Shown piece after piece: positions 31,350-42,974 of a DNA stretch of 64,000 nt. The notes below the pieces were generated by a model that ran no database searches, was not told the DNA's origin, and worked only from the letters and a program-made list of their open reading frames with translations. The translations under genes and the position numbers were made by a program. Every line of letters starts with the position of its first letter. Positions within the stretch are counted from its first letter, which is position 1. Source of the stretch: Steinernema hermaphroditum (taxonomy: Eukaryota > Nematoda > Chromadorea > Rhabditida > Steinernematidae); the NCBI GenBank assembly GCA_030435675.1, contig CM059624.1:1140769-1204768 (forward strand). Direction: 5' to 3'.

Positions 31350-32500
31350 CTAGACTTGGACATAACCGCACAGTATACAAGATAGAAAGCCAAACCACAG
31401 GAGCGCGAAAACAACTGTCAACACAGCAACCAAAAGGTCAGTGTTAATCTCGGCTCTCCGAGGCTCTCCATGAGGAACGCATTTAGTGACTCGGAAGCGT
31501 GTGGACTTCATGTACTCCCGCACGATGTACGAAGTGTTGTAGACACGTGGAACGCATCCTTCCCAGATCCCGGGGATAGTGTGCCTCTTGAGGCTCCTCC
31601 AGTAGCCATCTAAACAAGACTTCCAAGCATGTTTAGTTCTTGAAGCATACCAATCCCTTCGTGATATTTTTCCGGAAGGGTGGACTTGAAGATGGCAATC
31701 TGGTCTTCGAATGGTCCCAAAGAAGAGTTCAATTGGACCTCAGCGTCCTCATCTGGATAAGCGATGTAGCTGACTAGGAATTTCTCCAAACGGAAGGTTC
31801 TATCAATGTTTAGAGATTTGATGTATCTCCTGATGGTCTGATCGATTTGAATTCGAGTTTTATTCTGAGTGTAGGCGAAGTGAACTTCGTGGAGTGCCTA
31901 AAATTGCCTACAGATTCCAGATCTCCAGTCAAATTATACCTGCTCATTACGGTAGTTCTCGTTCGTGCTCTCCGAAAAGATCTTTTGGAAATTCTCGGCT
32001 TCGTCAACGATCTTCCCGAGATGAACGCTAGCCCAAACTGGGGGAGTTGGAGAAGATCCCCAGGAGACATCCTCGCCGAGAAGCCATCTTCCCAGGTTGT
32101 AGTTGAAATCGCTCATGTGACCCTCGTGGAATGAGAGGGATTTCACGAGATAGGCTTCGATTACTGAATGTATGAGATTGGGATAAAGCGGCTCCAGCAG
32201 GTCCCGGTACTCGTCACTTTGCCCTAGTCTCTCTATTTGAACGTAACATGGTTGACTCTTTCCTTATTAGCAAACCAGCAAAACGATAAATGATCTGAAC
32301 TCACAGCCTGGTCTGGAAATCTTCTTGATAAACACATCCGTGCAAAGGGCCCACGCTCCAATCGACACGACTACTATTGCGATGACAATAACCAGCGCTT
32401 TGGTAATCTTGTTTTTCATCTTCTTCGAGTTTTTAGGTGGAGGAGAAGGAGCTGACGGAGGGGGACGCGTGAGAGGTTGGGATGCTTCCATGTGCGACAT
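31350..32500 (-). CDS. Two-TM family member G, 328 aa
   Basis: Exons on the minus strand 32500-32305, 32223-31940, 31897-31651 and 31609-31350, phases 1-0-1. TTTTTCAG at about 32548 suggests an acceptor upstream of the ATG. The N-terminal cytoplasmic part is Pro/Ser-rich (RPPPSAPSPPPKNSKK), followed by helix 1 (ALVIVIAIVVVSIGAWALC). Exon 2 is longer than in relatives and includes an additional DEYRDLLEPLYPNL segment before the shared NYNLGRWLLGED. Exon 3 has LNIDRTFRLEKFLVSYI. Exon 4 opens DGYWRSLKRHTIPGIWEGC with CVPHGEPR later. Helix 2 is LLVAVLTVVFALLWFGFL. It sits inverted between the duplicated copies E and F. The exon 2 acceptor (CTAG at 32224) is chosen because the alternative makes a stop. 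Function unknown. Confidence 0.8.
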
Positions 32501-32589
32501 TTCCACGTCCTCGGATGGACGTTCAGTGACGCTGATACGGTTCGGGGCTGAAAAAGCCGACAAAAAGCCGACAGAGTAGCTGAAGTTAA

Positions 32590-32850
32590 TATGTGGATGT
32601 GGGGGTTCTGGGGGAGAGTCGCGAAGGGGTCACGTCATCACTAGAGGGAGTACGGTAGCTTTGCTCCAAATATGAAACAGAAAAGAGACACAACAGATAG
32701 TCCCTCTGGCTTCTTAGCAAGACGTTGGAGCTACGGCTCATTGACGTTCTGGGAGCCAGGGCGATCGTTATGCAAACAAAGACGGTCAAGAACGACCGCT
32801 CATTCAACTCATTTATCGAACGCCATCGACATAAATGAGAGACGAGGTGG
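32590..32850 (-). repeat. Dispersed repeat family R1, copy g
   Basis: The minus strand has AATGAGTTGAATGAGCGGTC, CAAAGACGG-type words and GTCTTGCTAAGAAGCC. It corresponds in position to copy d (27440-27860) in the other duplication unit. Confidence 0.65.
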
Positions 32851-33199
32851 TTGATTCATATTTATATCTAAACTGTGAAAAACAGAAACAGAGCGAAAGT
32901 GGGGATCAGAGCCGTACAAACTGAGACTGAGACCAAATCTCAAGTTTCATCGAGGCCGAAACCAAAAGTTCAAAAGTCGACTGCTATCCCCTTTTTCCGA
33001 GAAATCTTTTTTCCGACAGAAAAAGCACACAACCGTGGAAGAATTCGTAAATTCAAAATGCAGGAGACCAAAACTTTCTCCTTCATGTTTACCGCAGTTA
33101 CCGTACCTTCTGAAATGGAACCAGCTACTAAATCCATGTGGGTCTGGACACTTTTCTGAGACCGAAACTAATTAGACCGATACTAAAAAAGGCCGATAC

Positions 33200-33670
33200 T
33201 ACACGACTCCGTTGGGGGTACATCGAAAACACTTGTCTTCAGATGGCGGCCACGATGTACCTTTTCTTAATTAAATGATCTCAAATCAAAACCGAAAACA
33301 CCACAAACACTAAGCAGTCAGTCACTATTCGAATCGCAAGCGACTCAACCTCTACGCGTTTCAGCCGACTCGCCAGCCCAGCTCGTCTGACGTCATTCGA
33401 CTCTCACGCTTGCCAATAAGCAAATCTATAAATAACACCAGCTGTTGTGTTGCAAGAGGCCGGCGCGCCGCCGATGACGTCAGCATAGCTAGTAGAGCGT
33501 GCTTCTGCATTGTATTTCCCCGTGGCAGTTGGCCAAGGAAGTGACTGATGAAAAACCCCACTCTTAGGGCACTGCCCTTGCCATTCAGTTATTGACAGTT
33601 TATATTTGGCGATTTTATCTTCTGAGAAGGTTTTGAAGCTGTTAATCCGAAGAAAAGCTGCTGATTTGAT
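33200..33670 (+). promoter_or_regulatory. Duplicated promoter-like module 2 (two CREs and a TATA box)
   Basis: TGACGTCA at 33388-33395 and 33475-33482, with TATAAATA at 33427-33434. The surrounding sequence aligns with 27870-28450 in order and content. It lies upstream of gene F as module 1 lies upstream of E. Confidence 0.5.
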
Positions 33671-33824
33671 GATCCGGTTCTTCTGTAATCCTTCTAATAG
33701 AATATTTCGAAAAACGAAACATTTTTTTTATGATTGCAACAGATCGGGATCGTCGGATCGTACGGGACGGTGGCCAACGCGTAGAATGACAGCGCCTGTG
33801 ACCTTTAGGTGACCCGTGACCCCA

Positions 33825-34330
33825 GCGATCGGTCGGGTCGTCCACTCTCTCTCTCTCTCTGAGGCTGTCTGAGCCGAATGAGTTAAGTGAGCGGTCGTTC
33901 TCGGCCGTCGTTGTTGGCGCAATGATCGCCCCGGCTCCCAGAAGGCATGGAACACCAGGGAGCCGTAGTTCCACCGTCTCGCCAAAAAGCCCGTCACGAC
34001 CGCCCGACTCTACCCGCGCCGCCAGAGAAGCCGAAGAAGCGTTGCAACTCCGAACTCGACGCCGCCAGCCGAACCGAAGATGACTCTCCGCTCCGTTGGC
34101 TCTGCTCCACCGCTGTTCCACTTCCGGAATCAGCTCTTCACGACTTCGATGCCCGTGCAAACTAATGGGAACGCTGCATTCTATTCGGATTCGTCTGCTC
34201 CACCGAAATCAGAAGAAAATCAGCGACCACTGTGTGACTATGTTCTTCTTTGTGCATATATGAGACGTCCTGCACGGCGTAAGCCGTTGATTCGGGAAGA
34301 TAAATCGTGTAAATCGGCGAAGGAAGCGGT
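33825..34330 (+). repeat. Dispersed repeat family R1, full copy h
   Basis: The most complete copy: GGTCGGGTCGTCCACTC start with a CT run, core AGGGAGCCGTAGTTCCACCG, CCACCGAAATCAGAAGAAAA, and tail GAGACGTCCTGCACGGCGTA with GATTCGGGAAGATAAATCG. Confidence 0.75.
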
Positions 34331-34461
34331 ATAACACACAGATGTGTGACACAAGCGCGGCGTCAAGATGTTCCGATCATAATGAGGACTGTTCGAGATC
34401 GTGCCGGAGTAAAAGCAACGATTCTATTCATCTTTCTTCTTTCAGCTTGGAACATCCATCT

Positions 34462-35734
34462 ATGAAGCCAAACGAAAACGCCGCATGTCAACTGAACGCA
34501 TTTCTCACTTCGGCAGTTGTCCTGACTATTGCTGCACTTCTCTCTGTTCAATTTATTTACAAGGGTACTTCAAAGCCTTGTGGTAAGGTTTTACTGTTTG
34601 AATATGCAAACGCAGGGCATCCTTTTTTTCGAGATTCGGAAAACTGAATTAGAAAAAGATAAGTTGATAAACAGAGATATTGCTTCTTAAAGTCACTATG
34701 TAGTTAGTCATCAGTCAGCAATCGTTGGTGCTCCAGTCGCGAGGTCCCTGATTCGCAATGGTGTACTGTACTTTTTAGTGAATGTCAGAGGATTTCGGAA
34801 TCAGATTCGGATAATCCGTGTCCTAATTCTAATCAGAAATATTTCAGATGAAACCGTCTACCTCGACAAAGCTCACATGCTCCATTCCCGACATATGGAC
34901 AACTACAATTATCATCTTCGTGAATGGCTCCTTGGCAAAGACAGCTTCAAACGTTTCACACCCCCTTCAGAGGCTAGCAACCGCCTCTTCGGCATTATCG
35001 AAGAGCACGAAACCTTCTTGAAGACCTTTTCCGAGAATGACGACAAAGACTACCGCAATCATTTGGTACCTTCCTTCCAAGATGTTCTGTTGAGTAATAT
35101 TTCTAGGCTCTCTACAAAGTCCATTTCGCCTATAATCAGAACAAAACCCACTCTAAAGTTTTCGAAGCCGTCAAGAGATACATGAAGTCTATCAATATCG
35201 ATAGGACCATTTGCTTGGAAAAATTTCTGGCTGCTTTCATTGAGTGCCCGACTAACAATGCTCTATCTAAAGTGCAAGCATGCGCGAATCGATATGACAG
35301 GAAAATCAATGAACTCAAGGCTAGTCTTTCAGAATCATTCAATGAAGAGATAGGTAAGACTTTTAACTATTTTCTCCAGAAAAATTCATTAAGATGACAT
35401 CTCGGTCGAGCTGAAGAGACATACCACTCCTGGAATCAGCAGTGGTTGTCTGTCGGAAAATTTCGGAGCCAACGATATACTAGAACAGTACAAGAAGATA
35501 ATCGTTTACCGAACCACTTGCTGCGTTCCTCCTGGAGAATATTGGCGTTCGTTTAGCACAAAGTGGATATACATTATAGTCGTCTGCACGATTTCATGGT
35601 TCATTATTTTTACCTTCATGCGTCCGTTTTCTGAAATCCTTCTGAGGAAATGTCAGTACCCGTCGTGTCTAATGGGTAGACGTTCCAGCTACTTCAGTAC
35701 CGAATTTTCGGCGTTAAAATGGGTCGATATCTAA
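34462..35734 (+). CDS. Two-TM family member F, 308 aa
   Basis: Exons 34462-34582, 34848-35065, 35107-35353 and 35394-35734, phases 1-0-1, with exon lengths 121, 218 and 247 nt identical to gene E for the first three. TTTCAG ends 17 bp before the ATG. Protein layout: MKPNENA, helix 1 (CQLNAFLTSAVVLTIAALLS), NYNYHLREWLLGKD, INIDRTICLEKFLAAFIE, DDISVELKRHTTPG then C, CCVPPGEYW, helix 2 (YIIVVCTISWFIIFTFMRPF) and a tail with several Cys. It differs from E mostly after helix 2 and at scattered sites, with no stop or frameshift, so both copies look functional. The third intron ends ATTAAG; the nearer TTTCTCCAG would put the frame into a stop. Function unknown. Confidence 0.85.
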
Positions 35735-35989
35735 TGTCTGTCCGTTGCTCTGTTACCCCATATGTCAACAGTTTCTGACAATAATATGACCGTGTGCCAT
35801 TTGTATCATTTCACAATCGACCGCCCCTATATAAAGAAGATGGGACGGGCCCTTTTGTCTGTCCGAAACAAAATCAATCCGTTGACTTCGATGTTGATGC
35901 CATCTTGTAGAGCTCATTGACCTCTATCAAATGCACCGGGTCTTTTCGCTGTCATCCAATACAAAACGGGCTAAGTGGCCATGTCTAAA

Positions 35990-36780
35990 CACAGGAAATG
36001 TCACAGGTTCGTCCCTTCCAGAATGTTCTCGAAACTTCTCGAAACTTCTGGAAAATGAATCGTGATAAGACCCAAAAATTTTGGAAATGTCACATGTTCG
36101 GACAAATGTCCTTATGAGACTAAAAATTTTTGGAAATGTCATAGGTTCGGCCGACTGTCAGAAGGGTGCCTAATAAGCTTCTTTTGCCGTATTAAACTAT
36201 GTAGACATGTTTGTCGTGGTGAGACCAAAAATTTAGGAAATGTCATACGTTCAGACAAGTGTTGAAAAAGTGCCTAAAACGAAACCTATGAAGTATTAGA
36301 CTACGCTAACATATTCGTCGTCGCGAGACTACAATTTTAGTAAATGTCATACGTTCAGACGACTGCCAGAAAAGTGCCTAAAATGAAGCCTGTGAACTAT
36401 TAATCCACGTAGACATGTTTATCGTGGTGAGACCAAAAATTTAGGAAATGTCATACGTTCAGACAAGTGTTGAAAAAGTGCCTAAAACGAAACCTATGAA
36501 GTATTAGACTACGCTAACATGTTCGTCGTTTCGAGACCAAAATTTTAGGAAATGTCATACGTTCAGACGACTGCCAGAAAAGTGCCTAAAATGAAGCCTA
36601 TGAACTATTAACCTATGTAGACATGTTTGTCGTGGTGAGACCAAAATTTTAGTAAATGTCATACGTTCATGCAAGTGTTTGAAAAGTGCCTAAAACGCAT
36701 CTTAAGAAGTGCTGAGTTGTGTCAGCACGTTAGCTGTAATGCGACAAACAAACTTGGAAATGTCACATGTTCAGACAAAA
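35990..36780. repeat. Tandem satellite, ~104-bp unit with alternating variants
   Basis: AAATGTCATACGTTCAGAC or close variants recur at about 35996, 36085, 36133, 36237, 36343, 36446, 36550, 36655 and 36758. From 36237 the spacing is 103-106 bp. Two unit types alternate: one continues AAGTGTTGAAAAAGTG, the other GACTGCCAGAAAAGTG, giving a dimeric higher-order repeat near 208 bp. The first units are shorter or more diverged. Confidence 0.85.
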
Positions 36781-36879
36781 GTAAGCAAGTGTCTCAAAGG
36801 GAAAGCACGCCCGACTTCCACATAAAAAGATGTTAGCTCATCGAAACTTCAATTTTAAAAAAATATGTGCGACTTCATC

Positions 36880-37440
36880 CGAAGAATCTGTCTCCGTGAA
36901 GACCCTATGAGAGTGAGAGGAGAAAGCTGACTTCTTTGAAGGTCTCAATGAAAACAAAACCCGGCGCGACTCCAAAGATAGGAAGAATGCCTCCATAAAG
37001 ACCATATGAGAACCACAGAACTTCGTGTGAATTCAGCTAAAGAAGTCAGCTTCTCTGAAGACCCTATGAGAGTGAGAGGAGAAAGCTGATTTCTTTGAAG
37101 GTCTCAATGAAAACAAAACCCGGCGCGACTCCAAAGATAGGAAGAATGCCTCCATAAAGACTCTATGAGAGCCACAGAACTTCGGTGAATTCAGCTAAAG
37201 AAGTCAGCTTCTCTGGAGGAGAAAGCTGACTTCTTTGAAGGTCTCAATGAAAACAAAACCCGGCGCGACTCCAAAGATAGGAAGAATGCCTACGTTAAGA
37301 CTCTATGAGAGCCACAGAACTTCGGTGAATTCAGCTAAAGAAGTCAGCTTCTCTGAAGACCCTATGAGAGTGAGAGGAGAAAGCTGACTTCTTTGAAGGT
37401 CTCAATGAAAACAAAACCCCGCGCGACTCCAAAGATAGGA
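36880..37440. repeat. Tandem repeat, ~158-bp unit, four copies
   Basis: GAAAGCTGACTTCTTTGAAG starts recur near 36922, 37082, 37222 and 37380, spacing 160, 140 and 158. Units share AAAACAAAACCCGGCGCGAC and TCCAAAGATAGGAAGAATGC. The third is shortened by about 18 bp. Confidence 0.85.
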
Positions 37441-37444
37441 AGAC

Positions 37445-37560
37445 TGCCTCCATGAAGATCCTATGAGAGTTAGAGACTTCCAGAATCTGCCTTGGTGAAG
37501 ACCCTATGAGAGTCAGAGACTTCCAGAATCTGCCTTGGTGAAGATCCTATGAGAACTCTA
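37445..37560. repeat. Tandem repeat, ~48-bp unit
   Basis: CTATGAGAGTTAGAGACTTC followed by CAGAATCTGCCTTGGTGAAG is repeated twice with a third partial copy. It derives from words also found in the adjoining 158-bp satellite (GAAGACCCTATGAGAG). Confidence 0.75.
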
Positions 37561-37712
37561 AATATAACAAACCGTTAATATGAAGACATATAGGAGAAAT
37601 GAGCTGCTCTGAAGGCACCTATTTAACAGATAAAATCTGTATTTAGTTCCAACTCCCTCTAAAGAATCTGAATCGTTTAATCTGAATAGTAAAATCCTTT
37701 TAAAAACAAGTT

Positions 37713-39612
<1,900 letters not shown>

Positions 39613-40674
39613 ATGGCCATGGTTTATGCTTTGGCTTCTCATCGTGGACCCGGTCTTGACAGTGATGAGCCAGAAGAAGAGGTGATCGGCCGAAAATATG
39701 CCTTTCCGTTGGCCATCGTCTTCTGCATCGTCGCCTACGTCTTCTTTGCTTGGGCCTTCTCTCAGGACTACACAAAACCCTGTGGTAAGTCCGGAGGTTT
39801 AGGTTTAGCGCCATAGTTCTGCCTTAGGGGACATGGCCTACTTCGACAAAGCCGATTCGTTTGACGACTACTTCGACAACAGATTCAACTTCTTTCTCAG
39901 TCGATGGACCCTCAACGAGGAACCGAAAGTTGGGAGAAGGTCGAACAAGGCTATGCATAAGGTGCTGGTCGATCTCGTTGATCAACGGGAAGCGGACTTG
40001 AAGAGACTCTCTGGACCGGATGACCGAAGGTATACGGTAAGTGGGGCGGCCTCCTACCACCAAATACCTCCCCTATTTTTAGGCTCTAAGACGCCTGTAT
40101 GTGTTGCTACACATGGAGAGCAGCACCACGGATGAGATCTGGTCCACAGCCGTCAGCCTCATTCACGCCGTCGGATCGAACCAAACAGCTGAGCTTCAGA
40201 GAGTCATCGCTGACTTCTTCCTCCTGCAAAACTATAGTAGCACGAAAGAGCTCACAGAGAGGATCGGGAAGATATTGAACTCGTATCAACTTAAGGCCGA
40301 TCTGGTCAAGAATTACCTCCCAGAGATACTCTATGATAAAGCAGGCAATTGTAAAGGTTTTTGTGCCTCAATCTTACTGATCTTTTCTAGGTGACTACTG
40401 GACCGAGTACACACAAAAGCACTTTCCTGGCGTATCCTCAAAATGCATTCTTGTCCCACCGAACGCGACCGTAATCACGAAAATTATCCATAGGATGGTC
40501 CACTCCCACTCAACTGACTGCCTGGACTACTCATCGTGGGAACTGTTCTTCTCTGTTCACAACATAGAGTCGGTTCGAATGGGCCTGCTGCTGATCACGT
40601 TGGCCTCGAGCGTTGTGTTCTACAAGCTGCTGAAGTGTGCCATCGCGCGTTGTGTCGTAAAGCGTAGGAAATAA
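39613..40674 (+). CDS. Two-TM family member H, ~308 aa
   Basis: Exons 39613-39784, 39828-40036, 40083-40344 (or 40350) and 40391-40674, phases 1-0-1. The third donor is either GC at 40345, giving the family-typical Gly at the junction (YDKAG-DYW), or GT at 40351, adding two residues. The N-terminus is acidic then helix 1 (FPLAIVFCIVAYVFFAWAF), followed by the shared TKPCG at the exon junction. Exon 2 has NRFNFFLSRWTLNEE, exon 4 opens GDYWTEYTQKHFPG then C. Helix 2 is MGLLLITLASSVVFYKLL with a basic tail (RCVVKRRK). The extracellular sequon NQT is present. No R1 repeat lies near it, unlike E, F and G. Function unknown. Confidence 0.8.
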
Positions 40675-40969
40675 ATAGCCTCATTAGCGATGTTTATTTA
40701 TGGAGTGAGTGTGTGACAAATGCTGTCTGTGCGTTAAACTATACAGCCAAATTACACGCCTTGCAATATGTCTCATAACCACAGGAGGCATAGATGATAC
40801 ACCATAGTCATAGTCACTAGTCACCGTTCTCATTCTGGCTTCGGCGCAGGGCACTGCATCAGAGGCGCTGACAAGAGATAGGTAAAACCTGATAGGTTTC
40901 ATCGTTTAATGGGTGGCTAACGCTATACGTTACAGTTAGTTTTGTTTTATCCTCTACAATTGTAGGGTG
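40675..40969. other. 3' flank of gene H
   Basis: AATAAA overlaps the stop codon of gene H. A weak R1 tail fragment (ACACGCCTTGCAATATGTCT) is visible near 40755. Nothing else. Confidence 0.3.
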
Positions 40970-41174
40970 TCCTGGGCCGATGTCCCTGGCGCCACGAAAG
41001 ATACGGTATTCTTGTCTGTTTTTTTACCGTTTTTCTTGCTACAAGGACGTGCTTATTCATTTACAATGTTAATTTTGGCTGTAAGTGCCGGAAACCTTGC
41101 AGAACTGGTCAAAAAATGAGAAATAGTGACAAGAATACCGTATCTTTTGTGGCGTCAGGGATATCGCGCCAGGA
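40970..41174. mobile_element. Foldback/MITE-like element, 48-bp inverted ends
   Basis: The left end TCCTGGGCCGATGTCCCTGG ... AAAGATACGGTATTCTTGTC (40970-41017) pairs with GACAAGAATACCGTATCTTT ... GGGATATCGCGCCAGGA (41127-41174). No target duplication was seen, so the superfamily is undetermined. Both arms contain TACGGTA/TACCGTA, the word enriched in intron 3 of gene A. Confidence 0.7.
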
Positions 41175-41239
41175 AACTTTACAATTTCCGAGGACAACTA
41201 TGAAATCAGCAGTGAAATACGGCTTAAATTCGCCATTCA

Positions 41240-41900
41240 CTGATGAAACCTATCAGGCTTTGCTACACTCTGACATGCCGACTCTGACCTCCATGGAGAT
41301 TGGGACCTCTCTTATGATCCGATGGTGCCCAACTGTGGCACTGACGACGAATTACAGGGAGTGACCATTGCGACGGTGAATGGATCAGTTTCACACTGTA
41401 ACACCTTCTTCAATATCGATCTTTACGCCTACATGCATGAAAACAGTGTGAGAAGAACACAGAGGGCAGGTATTCCCACTTCAGATACGGCCTGTTCCTA
41501 AGCCAAAAAAGGTCCAACTGTCGATCTGTCGTATTTCTTCTCCTACAGTATCAATTTTTCACTGACACAACTGTTCGCTCCCACAACCCGGTCAAGATTT
41601 TCCAATGCAAGCCGATGAGAAGCCAGTTTGGATCAAGATCCTTTCAATCTACGTGAACTTCTTCCAGTTCGAACGAGTAGGTGGCGCCTTATCAAAAAAG
41701 GCAAAAGTGTATGCTCGTGTACTGTTTCTCGCTCTTGCCCTTCTTCCTGTCGGTTTTCGAATCATGTGTTGCTGTTTTGTAATGCATATCTTGTTGAAGA
41801 AAATCACCTTCACATGCCTTTCCATGCTCGTTTATCAATTCGGGCTTATTAAATTGTTTGATTTTGTTTTCTCATCTGATCTGCGTGTCTTGCATTAGGC
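41240..41900 (+). pseudogene. Possible decayed membrane-protein gene
   Basis: A coding-like stretch (YDPMVPNCGTDDELQGVTIA, then NGSVSHCNTFFNIDLYAYMH) ends at a good donor (GCAGGTATTC, about 41468) and TCTCCTACAG follows at 41551. The next segment YQFFTDTTVRSHNPVKIFQC then meets a stop. A frame with a hydrophobic run follows (ARVLFLALALLPVGFRIMCC). Frames do not join without shifts, so it may be a broken gene. No family recognised. Confidence 0.3.
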
Positions 41901-42399
41901 CAATGCATCCAGTCTTAAATAAATGACTTCTTTTCTGTGACTTTCATTCTGCGGAACACTTTCTAAGCCAAACGTAACCATAGAACTCGTGCGTTCGATC
42001 AGTTTTTTTTTTCGTCTTTTTCGAGTACCTTCAGATCTTGTCGGCTTCATTAGGTTTCACTTCGGGAAGTCCTCCTATTACATTCAACAGCCAAAATTAG
42101 TATTCCGTTTTTAGAGGGCCCCTCTTCGCCCCTTCAGTGTTAAGCCATTGGCGACAACAAGCAGACACTGACTCTCCTACGTCATCAACTCAATTTCGCC
42201 ATGTGCGACTAAAATGCACCTAAAAATAGAACGTCACTCTACTCACGGATATTTTTAGGTTGTTTTTTGAGCACATTTCTGAATTGGCGTCCTCTTGTTC
42301 GAATATCTACTTACGCGGATTGCGTTTTGTTTATTTACATGTTTCACGTCACATAAAAAGATAAAAATTGTCCCCAACTGGTAACAGACTGAAATGTAT
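41901..42399. other. Intergenic, no gene seen
   Basis: No supported feature. Confidence 0.3.
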
Positions 42400-42782
42400 C
42401 TTACAAGGGAACCTTCCGAAGAGATCAGACGAGTTCAAACTTTGGGGATTAGCACGCCTATATGGAGACAGAATAACCTAGCTCAAAATCACTCGAAAAC
42501 TGTGAGGAAACGCAAAGCCTCGCATCCCCAGAGACATAGTGGTGGTAAAGAATCTCAACTGTCCGTGTAGCTCATTGCAAACGCGCTTCGTTTGTAAGTG
42601 GGCGGTGCCGGGTTCGGTTCTCCTTGTGGTTTTTACTTTGTGTGGGTGTTTTTCCCCAGCTCACGGACCCGTTGTTAAGCTTCTCTACATGGGCAGTTGA
42701 TATTTTATGGAATTATTAGCTTCATATAAGCGTCCAAATCCCCAATCTGCGTCTGGCACTTCGGAATGCTCCCTTGTGAGTC
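42400..42782. mobile_element. TIR element family T with tRNA-like segment, copy c
   Basis: Ends CTTACAAGGGAACCTTCCGA and GGAATGCTCCCTTGTGAG are inverted repeats. On the + strand 42566-42625 there is an A-box-like TAGCTCATTGCAAACGCGC and B-box-like GGTTCGGTTCTCC, a tRNA-derived pol III promoter layout. It does not fold as a full tRNA. Confidence 0.65.
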
Positions 42783-42974
42783 GAAGTAGACATCTGATCT
42801 GGGCGGATCTGTAGAGTCGGCTTGGATTGGGCCAAAATTCACCGGGCCAGCTTCACTCGTTCTGAGTTAATGCCCTCTTGCAAATATTATTTGACACATT
42901 TACTTATACAGAACCAAATGGACATTTTGGAACGATTAATATCATCAAGAGATCATGACAACACCATCAATGAA

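Noticed and set aside
35990..36780. CRISPR-like array
   Set aside because: Units are adjacent without unique spacers, and the sequence is eukaryotic; it is a satellite.
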